In this document: piece by piece, positions 9,529 to 16,517 of the stretch | Position numbering within the stretch: position 1 is the stretch's first letter | Layout: the number at the start of each line of letters is the position of its first letter | NCBI RefSeq assembly: GCF_028356935.1 | Contig: NZ_CP102798.1 | Location: 3,658,001 to 3,722,000 of the forward strand | Origin: Lysinibacillus sp. OF-1 | Lineage (GTDB): Bacteria > Bacillota > Bacilli > Bacillales_A > Planococcaceae | Direction: 5' to 3' | Length of the DNA stretch: 64,000 nt | Translations under genes and position numbers: made by a program | Notes under the pieces: model-generated | What the model saw: only the letters and a program-made list of their open reading frames with translations | Databases searched by the model: none | Told to the model about the DNA's origin: nothing

Positions 9529-11322
9529 TTAGTAAACGTCACGTTGGTAGCGTTTCTGCTGTTTTAATTCATTCACAATGATTTTTGCTTCCTCTGGTGT
9601 TTTCTGCCCTTGCTGCTCAATGATGTGATGAATGGTTGCATCCACATCAGCTGCCATCGACTGCTTATCACCACACACATAAATGACAGCACCCTGCTCA
9701 AGCCATTCATAAAAGCTCGCCGCATTTTCTTGTAATTTATGCTGAACATATACTTTTTGGTCGGTATCTCGTGAAAAGGCTACATGCATTTGGCTTAATG
9801 TGCCCGATGCAAGCCAACGTTGCCAATCCGTTTGATAAAGAAAGTCCGTAACAAAATGCTGGTCGCCAAAAATAAGCCACGCCTTCCCCTCAATCCCTAA
9901 CTCTTCTCGCTCCTCAAGGAAAGCTCGATACGGGGCAACTCCTGTACCTGCTCCAATCATAATAATTGGCGTATCTTCATTCTCTGGTAATCTGAAGTTC
10001 GGGTTTTTATGAACATAGATTGGTAATGTATCACCAATTTGAACACGTTCTGCTACACTGCCAGAACAAACACCCAAACGTTTTCTGCCAGCTGTCTCGT
10101 AGCTAACCTTTCCAATGGTTAAATGAACTTCTTCGTTATTGGCCTTTTGGCTACTAGCGATTGAATAAAGTCGTGCTGGAATTTTACGTAGCATCTCTAC
10201 AAATTGCTGAGCACTCCATGTAAATGGTGCAAAATCCTTTACCACATCAAGTAAATCTCTACCTTTTGCATAGCCCTTCCAAGCATTCGGTTCCTCAAAT
10301 AGCTTTAAAAATTGTTGATGCTCTGTATAAGCACCTATTTTTTCGAGTAAAGGCCTAGATAACACCGTAATCTCTAATTTTTTCTGTAACGCATCCTTCA
10401 ATGCTACCGTTTCCTCAAAAACAGTCACTTCCGTTTCTGGATTGAATTGAAGGGCTGCCAGCAATGTATGGACTAATTGCTCATCATTCTCTGGCAGAAT
10501 GCCAATGCTATCTCCAGGTTCAAAATGAAAATGAGCTCCCTCAATTGATAATTCAAGATGACGTGTCTCTTTATTCGAGCCACGACCATTTAAATTCAGA
10601 TTTTCAAGTACTTCAGCGTAAAATGGATTTTTTCTTGAATATGTAGATTCTTCTAGTAGTTGCGTGTCTTCGTTTGATGTTGAAGTAGACCCTACAGCAG
10701 TTGCTTGCTGCAGAAATTTTTGTTGAACTGCTGAGAACCACTGTGCAGCTGCGTCGTCATAATCCACATCACAATCAGTTCGGGGAACCATTCTTGTTGC
10801 ACCTAATTTGGCGAATTGCTCATCGAAATCCTTCCCCGTTTTACAGAAAAATTCATAGGAGCTATCCCCTAAAGCAAGGACCGAATACTGTAGATGCTCT
10901 AGCTTAGGTGCGCGCTTACTGTGCAAAAACTCATAGAATTGTATCGCTTGATCGGGTGGATCACCTTCCCCATGTGTACTAACAATCAGTAAAAGATTTG
11001 TTATCTTTTTTAAATTAGTTGCTTTAAATTTTCCTAATGATGAGATAGTAACCTCTACATGTTGAGCTTTTAAAGCGGCTGCATATTTTTCAGCTAATCC
11101 TTGACTATTGCCTGTTTGAGAGCCATATAAAATGGTCATTGTTTGGGTAATGGGTTGGGCTGCTGGTGTTGGCTGTTCCTCACTTGCCTCCAACATTGCT
11201 AGTGGTGCACTTAAATAACCGTTAAGCCAAATTTTTTGTTCGGTTGTTAATTTAGGAAGAAGCTCATTTAATAACTTCACCTGCTCTTCATTAAATGGAC
11301 TGTTTATTACTTGCAATTTCAA
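9529..11322 (-). CDS. cysJ: Assimilatory sulfite reductase flavoprotein subunit
   Basis: NADPH-dependent diflavin reductase that passes electrons to CysI, 597 residues. A short N-terminal region comes first. Then there is a flavodoxin domain ([39 protein letters not shown]), then FAD and NADPH domains ([43 protein letters not shown]). I choose TTG at 11322 ([10 protein letters not shown]) because GAGGTGG lies 7-8 bp upstream and it aligns with B. subtilis CysJ. The GTG at 11337 overlaps that site. Confidence 0.95.
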   Translation of the reverse strand: MKLQVINSPFNEEQVKLLNELLPKLTTEQKIWLNGYLSAPLAMLEASEEQPTPAAQPITQTMTILYGSQTGNSQGLAEKYAAALKAQHVEVTISSLGKFKATNLKKITNLLLIVSTHGEGDPPDQAIQFYEFLHSKRAPKLEHLQYSVLALGDSSYEFFCKTGKDFDEQFAKLGATRMVPRTDCDVDYDDAAAQWFSAVQQKFLQQATAVGSTSTSNEDTQLLEESTYSRKNPFYAEVLENLNLNGRGSNKETRHLELSIEGAHFHFEPGDSIGILPENDEQLVHTLLAALQFNPETEVTVFEETVALKDALQKKLEITVLSRPLLEKIGAYTEHQQFLKLFEEPNAWKGYAKGRDLLDVVKDFAPFTWSAQQFVEMLRKIPARLYSIASSQKANNEEVHLTIGKVSYETAGRKRLGVCSGSVAERVQIGDTLPIYVHKNPNFRLPENEDTPIIMIGAGTGVAPYRAFLEEREELGIEGKAWLIFGDQHFVTDFLYQTDWQRWLASGTLSQMHVAFSRDTDQKVYVQHKLQENAASFYEWLEQGAVIYVCGDKQSMAADVDATIHHIIEQQGQKTPEEAKIIVNELKQQKRYQRDVY

Positions 11323-11363
11323 TCTTTGCCACCTCACGAATCATCATCATTTCATTTTTTAGA

Positions 11364-11513
11364 TTATCGAAGCCTGATTTTTTCCTTTTTTTCAATTTGA
11401 ACCACGTAAGCATTTTGTACAATTAATGTAATTGATCCGTGGTTCACAGTATTTAACATTTGGCGGACATTCTCTAATGCTAGATTTACGTTTTCAGCTC
11501 TTTTATCTACCAT
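11364..11513 (-). CDS. yezD: Small YezD-family protein (DUF2292)
   Basis: A 49-residue gene inside the sulfite reductase operon. Its ATG shares one base with the sirB stop (TAATG at 11511-11515), indicating translational coupling, and cysJ starts 41 bp later. The middle GSITLIVQNAYVVQIEKKEK fits the compact beta-rich YezD/DUF2292 family as I recall it. The biochemical role is unknown. Its place between the siroheme chelatase and sulfite reductase suggests a sulfur-assimilation role. Confidence 0.8.
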   Translation of the reverse strand: MVDKRAENVNLALENVRQMLNTVNHGSITLIVQNAYVVQIEKKEKIRLR

Positions 11514-12256
11514 TACGAAACACCTTCCTCTTTAAAATGTAATAATTCATCAATACGTTCCACTAACACCTTTTTCACATTGTCATCGTAGCCTAGGCTT
11601 TCACAAAGCACGATATCTTGGCTGTCAAAACTCTGTATTCGCTTGGCAATACTTTTCCTTAAAATACCTGTAAATAATAAATACGGTACAATAAAGACTT
11701 GCCGTTGCTTCCCTTTTTCTTGTTGGAGCCAGTCTTCAAAAGTCGGTCCCATCCCATATAAAAAGCATGTATCAACAACTTTATAGTGGTATTTAGTACG
11801 TAACTTTGCTGCAATTTTTGCTAGATCTCTTTTGACGGCTGGATCACTACTCCCACGCCCTATGAGTAAAACACTTGCGTCAAACTTAGGTTGCTGTTTT
11901 TCTATTATCCTAGCTTGTAATGAGTCAATTAATCGTTCATGGATTCCAAGAGGCTCACCATAAGTAAACTTTACAGATGGATATTGCTTTTGAGCTTTTG
12001 CCACTTCTTTCGGAATATCTTGTTTGGCGTGTTGGGCAGCTAGTAGTAGAATGGGCATCACTGCAATCGCTGTTGCACCTTTTCGAATACAGCTCTCAAT
12101 TCCTTCAGCAATGGTCGGTGTTGCAAGCTCCAAAAAGCAGATTTCTTGAATGGATACATGAACTTCCTGCTGCACGCGTTGAAGAAACGTTACGGCCTGC
12201 TCTACGCCTGCCTTGACTCGGCTGCCGTGTGCAATATATAAAATTGCTTGCATCAT
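11513..12256 (-). CDS. sirB: Sirohydrochlorin ferrochelatase (CbiX/SirB family)
   Basis: Inserts iron into sirohydrochlorin to make siroheme for CysI. It has 247 residues in two CbiX-type halves. The first opens with LYIAHGSR, the likely metal and catalytic histidine site, and the second with LLIGRGSSD. The operon context makes iron more likely than cobalt. The start is ATG 12256; the adjacent in-frame ATG at 12253 is equally possible. It lies 9 bp after sumT and overlaps yezD by one base. No precorrin-2 dehydrogenase (ylnF/sirC) lies in this operon. Confidence 0.88.
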   Translation of the reverse strand: MMQAILYIAHGSRVKAGVEQAVTFLQRVQQEVHVSIQEICFLELATPTIAEGIESCIRKGATAIAVMPILLLAAQHAKQDIPKEVAKAQKQYPSVKFTYGEPLGIHERLIDSLQARIIEKQQPKFDASVLLIGRGSSDPAVKRDLAKIAAKLRTKYHYKVVDTCFLYGMGPTFEDWLQQEKGKQRQVFIVPYLLFTGILRKSIAKRIQSFDSQDIVLCESLGYDDNVKKVLVERIDELLHFKEEGVS

Positions 12257-12265
12257 TCCACATCC

Positions 12266-13039
12266 TTACCTCGTTATTTGGACTGGCTGTGGCGTGTTAT
12301 GCTCAAACCATTGAATTGTTTCTCTTAGTGTCACAACTTTCCCTACTAATATGATGCTAGGGTTTTGAATAGTTTCCGTACACACAATTTCTTCAATTGT
12401 AGCTAAAGTACCCGTAACGGTTTGTTGCTTTGTGGCTAATGTGCCCCAATGAATAACAGCCACAGGCGTATTTTCATCACGGCCATATTTGAGTAATTGC
12501 TGACGAATGTATGGCAGATTACCAACCCCCATATAAATGGCAATCGTGTCAATTCCCTTCGCAAGACTTTCCCAACGTATCGCATCTTCTTTCCCATCCT
12601 GCATATGCCCCGTAACCATGGCAAAACTTGAACCTAATGCCCGATGTGTAACAGGAATGCCTGCATACGCTGGCGCTGCTATACCTGAAGTAATGCCAGG
12701 TACAATTTCAAATGGAATCTGATGCTTAGCTAGTACCTCAGCTTCCTCAGCCCCTCTACCAAAGACAAACGGATCTCCTCCTTTTAATCTTGTTACGACA
12801 TACCCTTGCTGTGCATAACTGACAAGAGTCTGGTTGATCTGCTCTTGAATCATTGCATGCTGTTGTGGTAATTTCCCACAAAAAATCAATTTAGCGTCTT
12901 GCTTGGCATAATCCAATAGCTCTTTATTAATGAGTCTGTCATATAAAATAATGTCAGCACATTCAATACAACGTAATCCTTTGACCGTAATGAGGTCAAC
13001 ATCTCCAGGACCTGCACCTACGATATAAACTTTCCCCAT
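12266..13039 (-). CDS. sumT: Uroporphyrinogen-III C-methyltransferase
   Basis: Methylates uroporphyrinogen III twice with SAM to give precorrin-2, the first committed step to siroheme. It has 257 residues. The family motifs are clear: VYIVGAGPGDVDLITVKG at the N-terminus, RLKGGDPFVFGRGAEE near residue 85, and VVPGITSG and GIPVTHR after it. The ATG at 13039 has AAGGAG. It is the first gene of sumT-sirB-yezD-cysJ-cysI and sits behind an attenuator leader of the kind found on the other two sulfur operons. Confidence 0.95.
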   Translation of the reverse strand: MGKVYIVGAGPGDVDLITVKGLRCIECADIILYDRLINKELLDYAKQDAKLIFCGKLPQQHAMIQEQINQTLVSYAQQGYVVTRLKGGDPFVFGRGAEEAEVLAKHQIPFEIVPGITSGIAAPAYAGIPVTHRALGSSFAMVTGHMQDGKEDAIRWESLAKGIDTIAIYMGVGNLPYIRQQLLKYGRDENTPVAVIHWGTLATKQQTVTGTLATIEEIVCTETIQNPSIILVGKVVTLRETIQWFEHNTPQPVQITR

Positions 13040-13127
13040 TCCGTTTCACTCCTTCTATCCTCTATTTATAGTGGAGGGAGTCTTCTGTACCTGGTGGTTC
13101 AAAAAACACTTATTGAATCAAGATAAT

Positions 13128-13224
13128 AAAAGAGGCCAATATTATCCTTAGGCACAACAATGCCTATGAACAATAAAAGCCTCTAGTTTGCTAGTCAGCC
13201 ACCTATTTAATTCTTAGTAATATA
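13128..13224 (-). promoter_or_regulatory. Transcribed leader of sumT-cysJI operon: same hairpin module plus terminator
   Basis: The module at 13179-13199 reads GCU, GA, a CUAG/CUAG stem with a CAAA loop, then A and GGC. Its 3' GGC is part of the base of a long rod-shaped terminator (GAGGC at 13179-13183 with GCCUC at 13132-13136, plus inner stems around UAGGCA/UGCCUA), followed by UUUUAUU. The TTAAATA and GCTG upstream of the module are also shared with the cysH leader. About 90 bases then separate it from sumT. Confidence 0.72.
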
Positions 13225-13230
13225 ATAAGA

Positions 13231-13259
13231 ATAATAAATAATTTAGTATATTCTGTCAA
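13231..13259 (-). promoter_or_regulatory. Sigma-A promoter of sumT-sirB-yezD-cysJ-cysI
   Basis: TTGACA (13254-13259), a 17-bp spacer and TATTAT (13231-13236), near consensus. The start is predicted near 13224. Confidence 0.75.
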
Positions 13260-13287
13260 CACCCAATTTGCTACTTCGTAAGGCACA

Positions 13288-13322
13288 ACAAAAACCAGTT
13301 GCCGATTATAGGGCAACTGGTT
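13288..13322 (-). terminator. Terminator after the glycine-rich gene
   Basis: AACCAGTTGCC pairs with GGCAACTGGTT on the leftward transcript, then TTTTTG. It closes the small gene at 13338 and insulates the sulfur promoter beyond it. Confidence 0.75.
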
Positions 13323-13337
13323 GATCGTTTTATGTGC

Positions 13338-13541
13338 TTACCAAGGTCTGCGATACCGTGGACCTGGTCGAAAATATGGACCTGGCTGATATGGTCGATA
13401 GTTTGGATAATATGGATTATAAGGATATTGATTAAATTGAGAGCCAAGGAAACTTCCTAAAAAACCACCGAAAAACGGTGCACCAAATGGCCAAATAAAG
13501 CCTCCAAATCCTCCTCCTGGGTAACCTCCGAAATTGCGCAT
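13338..13541 (-). CDS. Small glycine/proline/tyrosine-rich protein of unknown function
   Basis: A 67-residue frame with ATG at 13541 preceded by AAAGGGAGG and its own terminator, so it is probably expressed. The N-terminal half is glycine and phenylalanine rich (FGGYPGGGFGGFIWPFGAP). The C-terminal half is proline, tyrosine and arginine rich with NPYYPNYRPY-type runs. There is no signal peptide and no catalytic motif. The composition recalls small spore-coat or surface proteins of Bacilli, but I recognise no family. Confidence 0.6.
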   Translation of the reverse strand: MRNFGGYPGGGFGGFIWPFGAPFFGGFLGSFLGSQFNQYPYNPYYPNYRPYQPGPYFRPGPRYRRPW

Positions 13542-13632
13542 ATGCTACCTCCCTTTTTACTCTATCGTATGAAGGAAGATACATCTATCATATGTAGAAT
13601 GCCTATTCTATCGGGATTAGTGCTTAAATCAC

Positions 13633-13664
13633 AAAAAATCAGCGAGAACAAATTCCCGCTGATT
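13633..13664 (-). terminator. Terminator after pepA
   Basis: AATCAGCG pairs with CGCTGATT, followed by a six-U tract on the leftward transcript, 12 bp after the pepA stop. Confidence 0.8.
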
Positions 13665-13675
13665 GCCATTCTCTC

Positions 13676-15184
13676 TTACTTTTCTTCCCCTAAACGTTGA
13701 ACAAAATTCGCAAGCGTACGTACCATAACCCCAGTACCGCCTTTAGGCCCTAAATCATGTATAGCCACTGCATCAGATGTGCCAGCAATATCTAAATGAA
13801 TCCATGGCGTATCGCCAACAAATTCGCCTACAAAGCCTCCACCGAAAATCATATGACCATCACGACCTGGAGAGTTGTTTAAATCAGCTACATCTGATTT
13901 ACGAATTCGTTTTTTATCATTATCTGTTAAAGGCATACGCCAAACAAATTCATCTGTCTCATTTGCAGCTTCCATAAATGCTGCGAAAAATGCATCATCA
14001 TTCGCAAGAGCACCTGTTTTATCCATACCTAGCGCAGTAATGACGCCTCCAGTTAAAGTAGCAACATCAATCAGTGATGTAGCACCTTGCTGTTTAGCAT
14101 ATGTAGTTGCATCTGCCAGAACTAAACGTCCTTCTGCATCCGTGTTTAAGACTTCAACCGTTTTCCCACTATACGTAGTAATCACATCATCTGGTTTAAA
14201 TGCTGTATCAGATACCATGTTATCTGTAGAACCGATAACAGCTACAACATTTTTATTTGGACGTAATTCACCGATAATTTTCATCGCTCCAAGCACAGCT
14301 GCTGCGCCGCCCATATCGCCTTTCATACCGACCATTGAGTCTTTTGGCTTTAAAGAATATCCACCTGTATCATACGTTACCCCTTTACCGACAAGGCCAA
14401 TTGGATCTTCAAAATCTTCAGTCGCTTTATATTTTAAAGTAATTAATCGTGGTTCTTCATATGAGCCTTGGTTAACACTTAAAATACCGCCCATACCTAG
14501 TTCCTCTAATTGAGCTTTACCTAAAATCTCTACTTCAAAATCATACTCTACTGCAAGTGATTGTGCATAATTGGCTAAATCAGTTGCTGTTAGTAGATTT
14601 GGTGGTAGATTAATTAAACTACGAGCTTCATTGACAGCATCCGCATAAATTACACCTACTTCAAAGCTAGCCACAACCTCATCTATATCCTCTGACATTG
14701 TCACAAGATGAACAGCATTAATACGTTTATCTACTTCGTTTGAAGTTGTTTTGTAATGAGGAATAGCATAATAGCCAAGTCCAATTCCTTCTCCTGCTAA
14801 AAACGCTACATCTGTAGTTGCAATTGAATCTGTTGTAAATGATTCAAGCCAAATGGAATACTCTTTTGCCTTTAAAGCTTTTAATTCTTTTCCTACTAAA
14901 CCAAATGCTGCGCGAATATCACCTTCTGTTAAGTTTTTACGCTCGTCCAGGCCTACAAATAAAATACGTTTAAGGTTCGCATGGTCTTTCACAAATGGCA
15001 ATTTCGTTAGTTTCTTTAATTCTGTTGATACGTCCCCAGCACTAATCCACGTATCAAGTGATTCACCGTAAAAAGATGAAAAGCTTGTCCAATCCTGCAT
15101 TTGTTCACGATGTTTTGTGACTCCCACCACTAATAGTTCTGTAGAAATCGTTTCAAATGTTTTTGCTTCTTTTACAATATGCAT
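13676..15184 (-). CDS. pepA: Leucyl aminopeptidase, M17 family
   Basis: Cytosolic metallo-aminopeptidase that releases N-terminal residues from peptides, 502 residues. An N-terminal macrodomain-like region precedes the C-terminal catalytic domain. The M17 signature NTDAEGRLVLAD and the metal-binding GKGVTYDTGGYSLKP are intact. The ATG at 15184 has GGAGGAA. It is divergent from yuiD, the same neighbourhood as B. subtilis yuiE-yuiD. Confidence 0.95.
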   Translation of the reverse strand: MHIVKEAKTFETISTELLVVGVTKHREQMQDWTSFSSFYGESLDTWISAGDVSTELKKLTKLPFVKDHANLKRILFVGLDERKNLTEGDIRAAFGLVGKELKALKAKEYSIWLESFTTDSIATTDVAFLAGEGIGLGYYAIPHYKTTSNEVDKRINAVHLVTMSEDIDEVVASFEVGVIYADAVNEARSLINLPPNLLTATDLANYAQSLAVEYDFEVEILGKAQLEELGMGGILSVNQGSYEEPRLITLKYKATEDFEDPIGLVGKGVTYDTGGYSLKPKDSMVGMKGDMGGAAAVLGAMKIIGELRPNKNVVAVIGSTDNMVSDTAFKPDDVITTYSGKTVEVLNTDAEGRLVLADATTYAKQQGATSLIDVATLTGGVITALGMDKTGALANDDAFFAAFMEAANETDEFVWRMPLTDNDKKRIRKSDVADLNNSPGRDGHMIFGGGFVGEFVGDTPWIHLDIAGTSDAVAIHDLGPKGGTGVMVRTLANFVQRLGEEK

Positions 15185-15312
15185 GTAAATTCCTCCATTC
15201 CATATACTATTATAACGAAGTTTCTGAAAAGTACGTAATATTTGCCTGTATCTTCTTTTAGAAAATAATGAATGTTATAATAAAAGCAATTATTTGCGAA
15301 GGTTGTGATGAA

Positions 15313-15792
15313 TTGAGTTTACTTCAAAATACCCCATTACTAATTGCCCTCTTTGCCGTTCTCTTTGCACAGTTTGTCAAAATCCCCATCCATTTTTTAA
15401 TGACTAGACAAGTGAATTGGAGCCTGTTTACCTCGACGGGTGGTATGCCTAGCTCTCACTCTGCCTCAGTCACTGGACTGGCAACCTCGATTGCTTATGA
15501 GACGGGGTTGGAATCCCCTATTTTTGCAGTAGCCGCTATGTTTTCCATTATTGTGATGTACGATGCCAGTGGTGTTCGTTACCAAGCAGGACAGCATGCC
15601 GCTATATTAAATCAGCTGCGCAAGGACTTCCAAACATTGCTCCATGATTTAAAAAAATGGCCTCAGATGGATGGGCAGGAGAAAATGGAGGAATTAAAAA
15701 CATTATTAGGTCATAAACGAAGCGAAGTATTTTTTGGGGCTCTCACAGGTATTTTTATCGCCATCATAACCTACGAGTTTTTCATATTATAA
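15313..15792 (+). CDS. yuiD: Divergent PAP2-family membrane protein YuiD
   Basis: A 159-residue membrane protein of the YuiD type, a divergent relative of acid phosphatase/VanZ proteins. STGGMPSSHSASVTGL and the later DASGVRYQAGQHA are the hallmark motifs. I choose TTG at 15313, giving MSLLQNTPLL, because AAGG lies about 10 bp upstream and the length then matches B. subtilis YuiD (158). A frame opening at ATG 15268 adds 15 cysteine-containing residues atypical of the family. The substrate is unknown. Confidence 0.85.
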   Translation: MSLLQNTPLLIALFAVLFAQFVKIPIHFLMTRQVNWSLFTSTGGMPSSHSASVTGLATSIAYETGLESPIFAVAAMFSIIVMYDASGVRYQAGQHAAILNQLRKDFQTLLHDLKKWPQMDGQEKMEELKTLLGHKRSEVFFGALTGIFIAIITYEFFIL

Positions 15793-15799
15793 GCAATAA

Positions 15800-15833
15800 A
15801 AACACATCCTCTAGAGGGAGGTTGTGTTTTTTT
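15800..15833 (+). terminator. Terminator after yuiD
   Basis: ACACA-CCTC pairs with GAGG-TGTGT around a short loop, followed by seven T. Confidence 0.75.
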
Positions 15834-15837
15834 GTAT

Positions 15838-15875
15838 AAAAAAAGTATTCTTCCTTCGATTGAAAGAAGAATACT
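15838..15875 (-). terminator. Terminator after yuiB
   Basis: AGTATTCTTC pairs with GAAGAATACT, followed by a T tract on the leftward strand. With the preceding hairpin it forms a convergent pair. Confidence 0.8.
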
Positions 15876-15882
15876 CAGCAAG

Positions 15883-16212
15883 TTAGAACATTCGATATCC
15901 ACTTTTTCGTAAATAAATCATCACGATACCTGCCACAATGGAACCCGCAAATCCACCTGATAAAATAGCAATATCTACAAACTGTAGCGCCTGTAATTTA
16001 TCGATTAGTGCTGGGAATGCAGAACCTGGCTTAAAAATATAATCTAAGAAGCTTACTTCATCTACAATAAAGATGACAACGATTGGATACACAATCGACA
16101 TTAACCATGTCATACGTAACAGCATATTTAACAAAAATCCGATACCAAAGAACATGACGAAAAATAACAATATTGAAATGATTAACTGTACTAATGAAAC
16201 TGGACCATCCAT
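15883..16212 (-). CDS. yuiB: YuiB-family membrane protein
   Basis: A 109-residue protein with about three membrane spans. The N-terminal ISILLFFVMFFGIGFLLNML and C-terminal LRKSGYRMF match my memory of B. subtilis YuiB. There are no catalytic residues. The conserved block with pepA and yuiD supports the name. The function is unknown. Confidence 0.85.
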   Translation of the reverse strand: MDGPVSLVQLIISILLFFVMFFGIGFLLNMLLRMTWLMSIVYPIVVIFIVDEVSFLDYIFKPGSAFPALIDKLQALQFVDIAILSGGFAGSIVAGIVMIYLRKSGYRMF

Positions 16213-16337
16213 GTATGTATAACCTCCGTTTTCCTCTCATTAGTTTACATGATTACGACAACGCTTTCAATGAACATATCCTTGTTTTCGCTTGTTCGAC
16301 ATATTTAGTTAATCTTTCAGTTATCGTGGATTTTTGC

Positions 16338-16463
16338 AGGTATTCTTTCTCTTAACAAGAGTATTTCTTTGTCTTCCGCGAGTATTCCTCCTCCTATCGA
16401 GAGTATTTCCCTGTCTTCTGCGAGTATTCCTTCCTTCATCGCGAGTATTTTCCCGCTTTTATC
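16338..16463. repeat. 21-bp tandem array (five units plus a degenerate one)
   Basis: GAGTATT recurs at 16359, 16380, 16401, 16422 and 16443, exactly 21 bp apart, and a diverged unit precedes at 16338. Between anchors the sequence varies but stays pyrimidine rich. Because 21 is seven codons, the array reads as heptads in several frames (EYxxxxR rightward, ILAEDxE-like leftward). There is no start codon with a ribosome site. It fills the 305-bp gap between cstA and yuiB, and nothing else is seen there except the cstA terminator. Confidence 0.85.
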
Positions 16464-16468
16464 ATCAA

Positions 16469-16508
16469 AAAACTATTGAAGATAGGACTTCTAATCTTCA
16501 ATAGTTTT
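16469..16508 (-). terminator. Terminator after cstA
   Basis: A 15-bp perfect stem, AAAACTATTGAAGAT with ATCTTCAATAGTTTT, lies just after the cstA stop. The T-rich 3' arm supports termination. Confidence 0.8.
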
Positions 16509-16517
16509 ACTGTTTCT

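Noticed and set aside
13211-13231. TTCTTA/TAAGAA hairpin as a conserved part of the sumT leader
   Set aside because: It overlaps the -10 element and so would not be fully transcribed. The similar TATTATT/AATAATA dyad at 3116-3143 also starts before the predicted start of the sbp leader.
13875-14513. A 212-residue frame opposite pepA
   Set aside because: Antisense shadow of a conserved M17 aminopeptidase; it has serine/proline-rich composition and no family match.
16338-16463. CRISPR array
   Set aside because: The repeat is only about 7 bp with 14-bp variable parts; there are no long repeats, spacers or cas genes.
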